Source: Termitomyces sp. T153
Taxonomy: Eukaryota; Basidiomycota; Agaricomycetes; Agaricales; Lyophyllaceae
Length of the DNA stretch: 64,000 bases
Assembly: GCA_018296165.2 (NCBI GenBank)
Contig: JACKQL020000002.1
Location: 1,426,001-1,490,000 of the forward strand
Direction of reading: 5' to 3'
Shown: in pieces, positions 1 to 11,600 of the stretch
Numbering within the stretch: position 1 is the stretch's first letter
Layout: every line of letters starts with the position of its first letter
Position numbers and translations under genes: made by a program
Notes under the pieces: generated by a model
Told to the model about the DNA's origin: nothing
What the model saw: only the letters and a program-made list of their open reading frames with translations
The model's database searches: none

Positions 1-171
1 TGGAGTTAGTCAGGAGATCATCGGAGTTTGCCAGAGTAGTGTCAGAGTTACCCAGAGTGGGCATTGAGGGTGTACAATGGTTGGGGAAGTTTGACGGGGC
101 ATTGTAGGGAACTCTGGGGAAGCAAGCAGGTTGGGAACAATGTTTGGGGGTCCAGGGAGCAGGTCATGACA
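1..171 (-). repeat. Partial LTR of the window's Ty3/Gypsy family
   Basis: This stretch resembles the terminal 170 bp of the complete LTRs at 31706-31875 and 41645-41814. Shared blocks include the 'tttgccagag' and 'gagttaccc/atcc' segments and the 'ggagc..gt..tgaca' ending. In minus orientation it begins with TG at position 171 and runs off the window. It abuts a Copia integrase frame, so it probably inserted into the Copia element. The matching target-site duplication would lie left of the window. Confidence 0.7.
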
Positions 172-183
172 GATTCCACAATG

Positions 184-1960
184 TCAGCAGTACTCTTCCC
201 ATACCTCATTAACAAACTCCTTCCCTTTGTCTGTCCACATGCACTTAATTTGCACACTGTGCTGGGTCTCAACCCTGACATCAAGTTCTTTGAGGCAAGT
301 CAATGTGTTCTCCTTGGTTTTGTGTGTGAGAAACCAGGCCATGCAGTCAGCACCCATCTGATCAGTCATGACTAATATCAATGTTTTGCCCCCTGTTGTC
401 TGAACCTGGGCTGTGCCCCACAAATCAAAAGCCACACACTCATAAGGGGCAGATTCCAGTGAGATCAGCACATTGAAAGGTCATTGGGACTGCTTACCCA
501 TAATACAGTCCTCACACTTGCTATTTGTTGCCATTGTAGTGACTTTGAGCCCCTCAACAGTACCCTGGCATATCATATCATGGATTGTGAACTTGCCAAT
601 GTGGCTCAGATGGCAGTGCCAAGTCTCAAAGTCTGTTGGATGGACTAGTGATTGGGTGGCAAAAGCACTCAGGGGTGGGGAAACAAACTTGACAACAAAC
701 ATTCTTCCTGACATTGGGCAATGCATAAATGGATGGCCATCCAGCACATACAGCATAGCACTGTCCCCATCAATGCTGAGGCACATGCCCTTGTGGACCA
801 AAGAGCTGACAGAAACAAGGTTGCAATCCAGCTCAGGAGCATGCAGGGCATTGTTGAATGTAATCTCAATTGTTTCTCCCCCAAATCTGATCCACTTGCA
901 AATTCTCCCATAGCTCAAAATGTTGAAAGAGCCTTTCGCTGCCAAGCTGGTCCTACATGCATTGTTGGGTGGTCCATATGTGACAAAATTGCCATGGTCA
1001 GTAAAGAAATGCTGGCTTGCTGCAGAGTCTGCATAAGTTGTATGATTGTGTGCCCCATTGTTGATCAGGGCTGAGAAAGCAAGGCACCAAGCATGAGACT
1101 CATTACTAGCCAACATGACCATAGAGTTGACCTGGGGCACAGCATCTGTCTGGTTGCTGGCAGGAGCCAGTGTCATGGCCATGCTACCACCTGACCCTTG
1201 TTTCTTCTTCCACCAGTTAGAAAATTGTTCCTCCAACCTGCCACTCTTTCTAAAACACTTGTCAATGGTGTGACTAACATGTCTGCAGTTAGGGTTCAAG
1301 CAGATGCCCCTATTTCTGGTGTTCCAACTAGTCTGCACCACCAGGGCTTGCACAGATTTTGCTGGGGCAATCACAGATGCCCCATGGAGTAACAGCACAT
1401 GCATTGTCAACCTGACAATGACATCTGCTGAAGTTGCTTCATGGAGAAGGGACCCAATGATTGCCGCCCACAAGCTTGGCATAGACTTGATGACATATGT
1501 GTGGAAATGCTTGTCATCAATGTTAGCACCCTGATCATTTGCCTTTGACCACACAGTTTGTAGTGCTTTGAAGTGAGACTTGATACTTGTGCCATTGATG
1601 TACTTAATTGAGGTGAGCTCCTCCTCTGTATGGATAAGGCCCAGGTCAGATCTTGCATAATGCAGGATTGTCATCAAGGACCAAGCATCCATTGCTGAGC
1701 CATCCATCCTGACCCCTGCACCAATTGGGTTCACTATGTTCAAGGTGATCATGCTGCATGCAAACATGTTGTACTGAAGCCATTTGTCTAGTGTAGGGGA
1801 GGTGGTGCCCCACCATGTCATTGGGGGAAGGGGGGGGCTCTTAGAGAGGGGCTGTACAATCTTGCCAGTCAGATACCAAAGCAGGCCATGTCTGTGTGTG
1901 GCCTCAGTGATTAACATCTTGAAGGCTACTCAGTTGGAGCTGTCATATTATTTTTCTGCC
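184..1960 (-). pseudogene. Copia gag-pre-integrase-integrase polyprotein, interrupted
   Basis: The frame reads, in order, a gag domain of the UBN2 type, a zinc knuckle (CLNPNC...H...C, CX4CX4HX4C), a protease site (YADSAASQHF), a gag-pre-integrase domain (HLSHIGK followed by CEDCIMGK), and the start of the integrase core (AFDLWGTAQ, TDKGKEF). Breaks seen: a TGA just upstream of the first usable ATG at 1917, where the context suggests a lost Trp codon, and a TGA at 481-483 after GKQSQ, where the frame continues unchanged at 471 and CGA to TGA is likely. The third integrase catalytic residue and everything beyond are missing because the Gypsy LTR begins 12 bp past the last codon. Confidence 0.75.
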
Positions 1961-2071
1961 AGTAGGAGGAACAGGGGGGGTTCTGGGACATGTCTGGTTG
2001 GTTTTGGTTTCAGGTGGGTCAGAAAAAAAAATTTCAGAGTTGCTCTACTGAATGGCATGGGGCCTATAACC

Positions 2072-2351
2072 TGTTGTTAACAGAGACTCAGTTGGTGTAT
2101 AAATGACTGTTATTGTGCTTATCTACCTGTTGTTAACAGAGACTAGTAGGTAGATTAATATATATGTTTGTGCTCATGAACTGGGATTTGACATACCTCA
2201 GTCAGTGTATAAACAACTGAGGTACTCCTGATCTCCAAACCTGATTCCATATCCATCGATTATACAGTTCTCCTGATCCCTCTCTCTCTTTCATACTTTG
2301 CTCAGATGGTCTTCACATGTGACATGTGTGTACTGTGATTCCTTCTCAACA
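2072..2351 (-). repeat. Probable 5' LTR of the Copia element
   Basis: In minus orientation the segment starts TGTTGAGAAG and ends GTTAACAACA, giving a 5-bp inverted terminus TGTTG/CAACA typical of Copia LTRs. It holds a TATA-like TTTATAC and pyrimidine/purine-rich runs. The gag frame begins about 110 bp downstream. A direct repeat of about 20 bp (ACCTGTTGTTAACAGAGACT) occurs at 2069 and again at 2126. The outer boundary at 2351 is chosen only from the inverted terminus, so it is uncertain. Confidence 0.4.
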
Positions 2352-3021
2352 AGACTCTCTGTTGGTACTCCTCAGTGAAGTAACCAACAAAGAAGACTCC
2401 TGGCATTTTCCTGCAGTCACTATGAAGGATCTAAGACCTTCCACTTGCAGCACTGTGGACACATAACAAGGGGCTTTTCCCCTTGCTCACCATCACAGCT
2501 GCATTTTCCAGTTCTATCTTCAGGTCTAACTGGGCAGAGGGCACTTGAGTTTCCTCAGTAGTAATGCCTGCCTAACCCACTACAGATAGTTGAGTGGAAG
2601 TAGCTGCTAGCAGCTCTCCTGGCATGACACCGCTCTCTCTCTACTTCTCTCTGGATGTTTAAGTATCAATCTCACTGCTCCAGTGCCAAAAAACATGTGT
2701 CACCATATTTTTTTTGTGTGATCATTGCCATGAAACAGAGAAATAAAGCACTCTAACAATTCCAGGTGAGGGACACAAGACCTCTCTGTGGCAGTAGAAC
2801 ACATTTTCTTGGCACAATTTTGCTCAGGCATGCAAGTCTTCTCCTAGGTTAATGGTAGGTGACATCAACTAGCCTAGATTGAGGCTATAGGCATTGCAAA
2901 TGGAGGTGGTAGAGGTGAGATGATCATGGCTGCATCATCAGGCTAGATCTGGGTCGTACTGAATGGGGAGATGAAGTGCAATGTGAGAGGTAATGAGGCG
3001 ATGTCGAGCTTGGGGTGACGA
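2352..3021. other. Non-coding, nothing recognised
   Basis: No open frame of note, RNA gene or repeat terminus was recognised. The 5' part may still belong to a Copia-related or older insertion, since it shares the CpG-poor composition of the repeat to its left. Confidence 0.3.
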
Positions 3022-3825
3022 GTGGCATCGGAGATGGCCAGTGAAGTGGGACCGATGGTCAACAAGAATTTCATTATGGAAGATCAGGAGTTTGTCTTGG
3101 TGAACCGTGACCCCAACGACTGTCGAAACCGTAAGGACACTGCGGGAAATCCCGGATTTGATTTTGTAATTGTGGTCACGGGATTGGATGTGGCCCACGT
3201 CGTTGTTGAACGGATTCAAGAAACCACCATCACAAGACGATATTCCTCTGCCTTCTCTATGCAATCCTTTCACCAAGCCATGGATGCCCTTACTGTATGA
3301 AGCTTTCTCAAATCTATGAACAGAGCGCCTAGCTCAGTGATCTGCTTTCAGCTGAAAGACACACCCAAACCCACATTGCCGCTAGATAACCCAGCAATCC
3401 CTGATAAGATGTTCCTCCCACTTCCTAAACGCACTTCTGGAAATAAGGGCCATCACATGTACTATGGCTTTCCTGTTTCTGAGGATTGGGTTTCCGCCTA
3501 CTGCGACCTGAATTCTCATCGCATTGAGAATTATGGTCCCGATTTCAACATTATGGACAAAATCGACATAGTGTTGCAGTTACTGCGCGTATCCTCAACA
3601 ATCAAGAATCTTGACTACGCTTCTGTTTTTCCTGAAGGCGCGGATGTGCTTAACCTCGAAGCTCATCGCGGCCGCCGATGTGATTGTATTCTGACCGTGT
3701 GCAACACACGGCCTAGATCATACCGCAATCGCCCGACACAGTCACAGTTCAATGAATTGCAAAGTATTATGGGAGCGGAGGCAGGCTGGTATATCGATCT
3801 TTACCCAATTGCCGGTGGAAAATAG
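3022..3825 (+). CDS. Hypothetical protein, two adjoining ORFs, family not recognised
   Basis: Two plus-strand frames follow each other: 3022-3300 (92 codons) and 3316-3825 (169 codons, ending ...YPIAGGK). Codon use is balanced and CpG-rich, unlike the transposons on either side, so this may be a genuine host gene. A short intron around 3290-3335 would be expected to join them (GTATGA donor, several AG acceptors), but no donor/acceptor pair I tried keeps the frame. It may instead be a frameshifted copy or two separate exons of a longer gene. I see no signal peptide, membrane segment or catalytic motif. The second ORF carries the segments MYYGFPVSEDWV and RGRRCDCIL. Confidence 0.35.
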
Positions 3826-4290
3826 TTTCTGGAGCACCATTTGACTGCCGCGCCACGCGAGTCTTCACGCTAGATACTCGTTCTCTACGTTCTCTATGGC
3901 GGGTGTTCATAATTGTTCACTCGTCTCGTTCTTGTCTTCTGATCTGTACCAATGTACCAATTCATACGATGGACTCGGTCCTTTAATAATACATACGTTC
4001 CCAGTGCGCACAAGAGTCTAGACTTACTTGTCACTCTAGATTCTGGAATCTCTCCATACTTGGCCTCACTAGGCTTCACTAGACGGAACGTCTGAGTTAT
4101 GTATTGTTCACGTCATGTGCCACGGCTTATCTCATTTCTAACAACCTTAGGCTATTAATTCTGTCGGCATTCTAGACTCCTAGGCTCAACCTATCTATTC
4201 TCACCGAGAACTTGACTACTACTACCGTGGACTCTATGCCCTTGATTAGGAAAATTGTTCCTCATTCTGATGAAATCTGGACGAATTTTT
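3826..4290. other. Intergenic, nothing recognised
   Basis: The sequence between the hypothetical gene and the truncated oxygenase has no supported gene. The missing C-terminal half of the oxygenase is not found here on either strand. Confidence 0.3.
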
Positions 4291-4774
4291 TTAGTTTTCG
4301 TCTTTCGCGATGTAAATGAATTCGACGGTGTCGAGACGGCCTGTTGCGTCTACTGCGTTGGCCCCGGCGGCTTTGTATCTTGTGAATTGTAACGACAGCG
4401 GAGGTAGTGCGGGCAGATGGATGTACTGGAAAGTCGTGATTGGCCTCACCCAAAAGACATCCCGCTATCGCCCTGTTCGAACCTCATCTTCTCTTCGAGC
4501 GGGAGTTTCATCGTCTCAGCGCCCATCTCGAACATACCATCGACTTCTTCGTCAACGCCGTGATTTTTGAGACTGGTGGTTATCACAATCGAATGAGACT
4601 TCTGAATAGGAAGACATGTCAGCATACTCACTACCAGAATCCAAGCTTAGTCGCTGCTTCCCAAAGCCTGTCAATCTCATGAGAGCCGCGCGCTGAAATG
4701 AGTCGATAGTCGATGATGAGAAGCGGGTGAGTAGGGACGTCTTCGGGGAATGTGGGCAATGTCAATGCAGGCAT
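4291..4774 (-). pseudogene. Truncated 2-oxoglutarate/Fe(II) oxygenase (DIOX_N part only)
   Basis: Three exons splice cleanly on the minus strand: 4774-4632, 4572-4450 and 4378-4291, with GT-AG introns of 59 and 71 nt. They give 117 codons plus TAA. The product matches the N-terminal domain of the isopenicillin-N-synthase-like family, with LGFWYLKNHGV, LPLEEKMRFEQG, SFGYKAAGAN and LDTVEFIYIAKD. Family members run to about 300-350 residues and carry the iron-binding HxD...H and 2OG-binding RxS motifs in the C-terminal half, all absent here. The frame stops at AAAACTAA right after AKDEN. This is most likely a decayed gene fragment, though a short expressed protein cannot be excluded. Confidence 0.7.
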
Positions 4775-5399
4775 GGTGAGTGAAGTTGCTCTTGAGAAAC
4801 GGTAATTATAGGCGGGTGAGACATGGTCATGCGGTAGATGATTGAAATTGGCGCATGGTCACCGGACAGGCCCAGAGTAGATGTGATTTCTCGAGCTTCA
4901 TTTTACACTTTATTTGAGCGAGCTAGACTGAGAAGCTCGGCGACGAAGAAAAGACGTTTTACAGGGTGAAGAGAGCAAATAAAAATGCAACGTCTCGCGT
5001 TGGAGTGCAATAGCATAGGGGGTTGTGTTGCCCGCCGTAGGAGAGGCCATCAGCACGGTCAAATGGAAGGTGGATGCTATTCACCCGACAAAAAGTTCGA
5101 AGAAACGTGACCTCGGAAATCACCGATAACCTTCGGAGAACACCAACAGTTGGGGACTTAGGCATATTTCTGAATGTTCGGAAGCGTTCTCCTCCGATCC
5201 ACAAGATAGTTAAACTCTGGGTCTGTATACTACTACTATACATCTCTGTTATGATGTATTTGAGGCCAAATCTCATTCAATAAGCAGCGCAGTGTGTAAG
5301 CCAGTGTCTCGAGTCCTCTATTTTCTTATTTAGATGATGTGTACGAATTACGCTGCCGCATCGCGTCGTGTGAAGCGCGCTAACTTTTTTCATCACTTC
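4775..5399. other. Intergenic, nothing recognised
   Basis: Overlapping ORFs of about 100 and 70 codons on opposite strands (4959-5283) show no recognisable motif. They are most easily read as chance frames. Confidence 0.25.
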
Positions 5400-5628
5400 T
5401 CTGTCTTCTGGATAAGTGGACATGCAGGCTGCTTCTGTCCCCAAGCACTTGTGCTGAAAATGTCACAGACACCTTGACTATGATGCATCAAATTTCAATT
5501 TCAAGCAAATGAATAATGGAGTGCTTACAAAAGTTTGCACTCAATGTCTGGGTCAAAAGGCTCAGAAAAATGCTGAAAAGAGGCACGCTGCATGTATCAA
5601 TGATATAAGTGAGAGCGTAAAAAAATGT

Positions 5629-8600
5629 ATGAGGGGAGAATTAGAGAGACCACCGGGAGAAATGGCAGAAGGGTACATGAACATGTCGCCAGCAAAACCC
5701 ACCCTGGGACGCCACAAGCTCAGAGATTTCGACGTGTTCAGCCAACAAGGAGAACAAGAACCCAGGACACCAACAAGACTGAGGTGCGGATTGGTCAAAC
5801 AAGTTGGCACAGAAACAGAGTCAGATGGAGATTCAGAGACAAGAACAGTGGCAGAACAGGAAGTAATAGTTATCAGCCAACTAGAGAACCTCAATAGGGA
5901 ACTCAAATGCTACTCAGACCATTGTGTCTGGGACCCAAGGACAGAAGAACTAGCATACAAAATAGTGAGAAAGATTCTCCCAGAACTTGAGAAAACAGGT
6001 GAGAAGAATGACCAGACTAGCAATGCTGATTCTGCACGAGCACTACAGGAAACCACTGAGCTACGCTCAGCTGTTAAAGACTTGACAAAGGCAGTAGACA
6101 CCCTGGCAAAATGCCAGGAAGGTACACCAATGCAGATCGGAACAAATAGAAGTGAACCAATAATAGTCCAAGGAGTGAAGATGGTCGTAGCCACTGGACC
6201 AACCTACCGACCCACCAAAGCCAACAGCTCACAGACCACACAACAACAGCTGAAACCACCCCATTCTCCGAGAGACCAGTACCACCCAGCACAACTCATT
6301 GTCATCCTGTGGGGAGAGAAGTTTGACTCCAGCTTCCTCACCCCACGTAGACTCGTAAACCTCATCAACAACAGACTATCTCAATCACCCACTGCGAAGC
6401 ACCTGTGCATAGCATTGGCACAATACAACCACAACCAGAACTTAGTCATCATGCTTCACGAGGACTAGAGAGGTGAAGTGTCATGACCCGTCCCCTGGAC
6501 CCCCGCACATTGTCCAGCAACCTCCCAATTCCCCAAAACCCCCGACACTCCACTGAACTTCCGCCCATGCCCCGTGCCTATTTCGGTTAGCCCCAATGCA
6601 ACCTCGGCTAACTCCGACACCTCCCTGGCTAACTCTGATGGCCCCCTGGCCAACTTCAATGCCTTCCCCACAGCCACTGACACTTACCCTGGATCTCCCG
6701 AACCCTGAGAACCACCCCTGATGTTCCCAATCTTCACCACCCATCATCAACTCAACACCCTGGCTCCTCCGATCCATTCCGGAGTATCACAACAACCCCG
6801 GGGCAACCTGTGTTCCCAAATGATCCCATCAACATATCAGCGTGGCCTGACCCTCGATTGCAACTGACACCCGCCCACTCCGTCGAGCTCTGCCAAGCTC
6901 CGCCGCCACAGCCGACATACTCCAAAGTTCTCCGGTAGTCAGTATATAAGACGTCGAGTAGCTCTTTGTACTCTAGTCTTGATATTGCTTAACGTTACCT
7001 ATGGTCTGATCGTTTCCTTCTTGTGTTTTGTGTTTTGTGTTCCGTGTTTTGTTTTCCTTACTCTCAGTCTCCCAGTCTTATCTCAGTCTCCCGGTCTTAT
7101 CTCAGTCTCCTGGTCTTATCTCAGTCTCCCGGTCTTGTCTTGTCTCCATTTCGTTATCATTCTCGTTATTGTTTCGTATCTCCACTTGAATCTACTCTTG
7201 TTCCATATCGACTCCATTTCATTTTGTCCAATGCTGTCTCGGTGACTCCGTCTGGCTGTTGTGCCCAAGCCTTCCTCAACCTTAACAACCTCACGAACTC
7301 CGTGATTACAATTACAAACCCCAACACTCTTTCACCAGATCCGAACCCCACTCTTCGCTCGGTCCCAGACTCCATCAACTCCAATTGATCTTCCATCAAA
7401 CCCCGGCTCTGCTCCCATTGATTGCGTAGCTGCCTACTCCTTTGCATCCACAAATCTCCCATACAGTCTTCTGCCTGAACCCTGCCAAGCCCGTCCTGTT
7501 TCCTCGCAGTCCAACTTCTCCAGACCTCCCTGGACCTGTCCAGATCACATCCCACCAACTATCCGCACAAGCCATCAGTGCCCAGAACACTTTTGAGTGT
7601 TCAGTTGCCAGTGCAAGGGGATCACGCCTGCCTAGTAAGGACTTGCCCAGTGCAGCTGAGCCCCCGGGGTTAGCGGAACCTGACATGAAGAGTTGAAGCA
7701 ACATATGGACGAATTCATTGACATATTTGGGGTGCTGGCCCACACCATTGAAATGCTCATGGATGACAGACAATTCAAGGTCAGGGTGAATGGGGTATGG
7801 ACAGGCAGAGATAGACATGGCTACATCAACACACCCAACAACCTATTGGAGGAGATCAAAAGATTCAACCTGATCATTGCAAAGGTAAACCTGATGGGCA
7901 AACCCAGATGGATGTGCACTGAGTCAAACTTGCAACAGAAGGAGTACTCATCGGTAGTACTGGGGTTTGCCACAGAAGAGGATGCAAAGGCTATGTTAGT
8001 GGCACAGTACATCACCATGTACACAAACTTCTGTGAGGTTGTACATCATGTGGACAGACCACCTGTGCTGCAGTGTAGCAACTGCTGGTCACTGGGTCAC
8101 CATGTTTCAAGATGCAAAAACCACACAAGATGCAGAATATGTGCAGACATGCACAGTGAAGCAGACCACAACAGGAGCAGGACACAAGTGATGAGAGAAG
8201 TTGAGGAGAGCATGGATGAGGATCAGACAGACAACACTGCAGACAAACTGAAATGCATCAACTGCAACGGGGGCCACATGGTGATGGAGAGGAACTGCCT
8301 CAAGAGGAAAAGATTCCAGATGCTGTTAAGAGAGAAGGAAGATGGAGTGGTGGAAGGAGGAGTGCAGATGAGGAAAAGGAAGGGGAAGAGGATGAAGAAA
8401 ACCATGAGAGAATGACAGACAGGTGAAGTCAGGGAGATGGACAACAACCACAGCCCAGGCCAGACAGCGGATAAAGACATGAGAGTGCCTGTTGGAGAGG
8501 GAGAGGGTGGAAACAGTAAACAAACTATGATTGTGAATATGACAAACAAGACAAATAGGTACATGGCACTAAAGAATCTCCTTAACCAACAGGAGGGTGG

Positions 8601-8676
8601 CAGATGGGCTGACATCAAGATGGAAGAACACAATGAGAGGGAACTCCCAAATGCTGGTAACATCACCAGATCATGA
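5629..8676 (+). pseudogene. LINE ORF1 (gag-like nucleic-acid-binding protein), interrupted
   Basis: The frame starts at ATG 5629 (MRGELERPP) and ends at TGA 8674-8676. It is polar and coiled-coil-prone at first (residues about 100-180), then has a gag-like domain (FDSSFLTPRRLVNLIN) and C-terminal zinc knuckles (CSNCWSLGHHVSRC, CRICADMHSEADH, CINCNGGH). ORF1 proteins bind the element's RNA to form the transposition RNP. Breaks: TAG at 6466-6468, the solo LTR at 6479-7685, and TGA at 8413-8415. Excluding these, the reading frame is continuous across the insertion site. The terminal TGA overlaps the ORF2 start codon (ATGA, 8673-8676). Confidence 0.85.
6479..7685 (+). repeat. Solo LTR of the Gypsy family with 5-bp TSD
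   Basis: The LTR starts TGTCATGACC and ends GGAACCTGACA, and is flanked by TGAAG at 6474-6478 and 7686-7690. It shares its end blocks with the complete element at 30877-41814 (CCTAGTAAGGACTTGCC, AGCTGAGCCCC). TATATAAG at 6943-6950 is followed about 31 nt on by CTAGTCTTGATATT, the family's transcription-start/self-priming motif. A lone LTR with an intact duplication indicates LTR-LTR recombination that deleted the internal region. It lies inside LINE ORF1, so it is younger than the LINE. Confidence 0.9.
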
Positions 8677-11600
8677 AAACAAAACTGATCCATATAGTAC
8701 AGCTCAATACTAACTGTAGCAACTTAGTTTGCCACACAATGCTAAACACCTTTACAGACAAATTTGACATAATACTAGTAACAGAACCATGGTGGGGCAA
8801 GATTGGAAGTGGCCAAAAGGGACCAGCAAACTTAGGGACATGGACTCCAATTCTCCCCACTGCAACCATACCCTTGGAGCACAGGCCAAGAGTAATGGCA
8901 TACACCAAATGACAACATGACTTTACAGTGACACTGAGATCAGACCTGGCCAGTGATCTAGACATACAGGTTTTAGACATCTCACAGGCCAACTTCCTGA
9001 TGGTGACCATAGCTCATATTTACAGCCAGCCAAGGGGGACAGAACAGGGAACTCTGCGAGGAGATGTGACAGACCGGATACAGACAATCATACTCCCAGT
9101 GGGGAAACCAGCAATAATAAGTGGTGATTGGAATCAACACCACCCATTATGGAGCAAAGAAGACAATGGACTGGCAGAGAGGACACGGCTTTTGGTCAAC
9201 TGGATGCAGAAACATGAATATACCCTGATGAACAAAAAAGGCATCTGCACATACCACAAACACCGCAGAAGGGGAGCAACTTCAGTATTGGACCTAACAT
9301 AGGCAAATGGACAGGCAAGATCACTGGACATGGTTAAAGAGTGGACAGTGGACCTAAGTCTGGCTTGCAGATCGGACCACTTTGCATTGCAGTGGATAAT
9401 CAACCATGGCACAATGGAAATCCAAGATCTGACAGGTAGCAGATACAATTTCAAAGAGACAAAATCAGACAAGTGGAAAGAGACATTCAAAAGTGAAATG
9501 TTTAGACACAGAGAGCAGTGGGCCTTACTATGCATGCTAAATACTTACAGGACACCCAAAAACTTGGATAGAGACATAGACATAATAACTGAGGCAATGT
9601 CAAAGGCAACAGCCAAGGCTGCAAAGGAAAGAAGCCATCCAATAGAGTGAGGCCATGGTGGAATGAGACACTCAGTGAAGCAAATAAGAAGAGAATGAGG
9701 CTATGCAAAGACCAATGTGCCTTCAAAGAATGGTGGGGCAAACAGAGTGCAGATATAAATAGAGAGATCAGGAGAACAACTAACTACTTCAGGAAACTCT
9801 ACAAACATGCTAAGAAGAAGTGGATTATGGAAATGCTAGAGAGGGCAACCCTGTCAACAATGTGGGGACTCAGAGGATAGTCAAAGGGCATGAGAAACTA
9901 CCCATCACCAGTGATTAAGAGGAATGGAAACAAACCAGCAGTATCACATGAAGATAAATGCAATGCGTTGAGAGAGGCCCTGTTCAAGCCACCACCTGCA
10001 CTAGAAGAAAACGAGGCCCCAGACCTATCAACTAGACAGCCACAGGACATCCAGCACACAGAATTAACAAGAAGAGAGGTCAAGGAAGCTATATACTGAC
10101 ACAGCATGAGGAAGGCCCCAGGGGTAAGCCAACAGCCCTTCCAAATGGTGAGGTGGGCTTGGGAAGCAAAGGAGGAGATAATCTTCACACTGATGTACCA
10201 TTGCATTGAAAGGGGATATCACCCTAGGCCATGGCACAAAGTGGTTGTGGTCATGCTAAGGAAGCCAAATAAACCAGACTACTCAGAACTAAGAGCATAT
10301 TGACTGATCCAACTCCTGGAGTGTCTAGGTAAGGTACTGGAAGGGATAGTGGCAAGAAGGTTAAGCTACCTAGTCAGGAGCAGGGACCTGGTCCCCCCCC
10401 ACACAGTTCAGGGGTCATCCAAGTAGTTCAACTAACAATGCCCTTCTAGCACACATTGAAGACATCCAAGCAGCCCATAATCACAATAAAGTAACAATGG
10501 TGCTCACATTTGATATCTCAGGTTTCTTCGATAACATCAACCATGCAAGACTCCTCAGGGAAATGAGAAGGAAGGGGATTCCACTACTGATTGTGAAGTG
10601 GATGGACTTGTTCCTCAAGGAAAGGCATGCTGCAGTATGCCTAGATGGGATCTGGAGTGAAATGAAGCCAGTAAGGAATGGGATCCCCCAAGGCTCACCA
10701 GTATCACCAATCCTATCAATCATCTACAGAAGTGAGATTCTCAAACTTATGGAGGAAAGAATGAATAGCCCAAACACAGCAAGACCAAAGAAGAGTGATC
10801 TGACAGACACAACCTTGAACATGTACATAGACAACAGTACACTTAGGGTCTCATCTGGGTCACTGGACATCAATGTCTGAATCCTGAGAGAAGACTTTAT
10901 ATTTGTCAATAATTGGCTAACCAGAGTAGGACTATTGACAGCACCAGAGAAGACAGAACTCATGCACCACTCATGGAGACAAGATAGAGGTCACTCACCA
11001 TCAATCAAACTGCCAATGCCAGATGGCACCAAAATAGAAATCAAAGCAAGGGAGACAATGAGAATCCTAGGTTTGCATATTGACAGGAAGCTTACATTCA
11101 ACCAACACGTCTGCAAGGTAGCCCAGAAGGCCAAAAGCATAGCAATGGGGTCTTGCATCCTTGCAAACACAATAAGGGGAGTTAACCAAATGCAATTATG
11201 CACAATTTACAGGGCATGCATGGTACCAGTGATCACATATGCATGCCCAGTATGGTGGACAGGTAAGAAGGTACACCTGAAAAAGCTGACAAAAATTCAG
11301 ACCTATGCACTGAGACACATGGCTGGAGCATTCAGGACCACACCAACCAAGGCATTAGAAGTAGACATGGCTATACCACCCCTAGAAATAGTGATGGACA
11401 CAGTGGTTGGAGGCTACACTAACAGATTACTCAGACTCAAGGAATCAAACCCAATTATTGAACGACTGAAAGATGATTGGAGACAGACAGGTCAGGCTGC
11501 CAACACACCCCCACTGCCATCCAGAAAGCCTACCAAAAGGAAGAAGAATCAGAAACTCAATCAGCTCAAAAGGATAGCAAAGATGATGTACAAACCAATG

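Larger units (their letters stand above)
172..2351 (-). mobile_element. Broken Ty1/Copia retrotransposon (5' part)
   Basis: A minus-strand element with a probable 5' LTR at 2072-2351, then a gag-protease-integrase reading frame that ends at the Gypsy LTR at 171. Reverse transcriptase and RNase H are absent from the window; they were either displaced to the left by the LTR insertion or lost. At least two in-frame nonsense codons show that this copy is dead. Confidence 0.7.
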
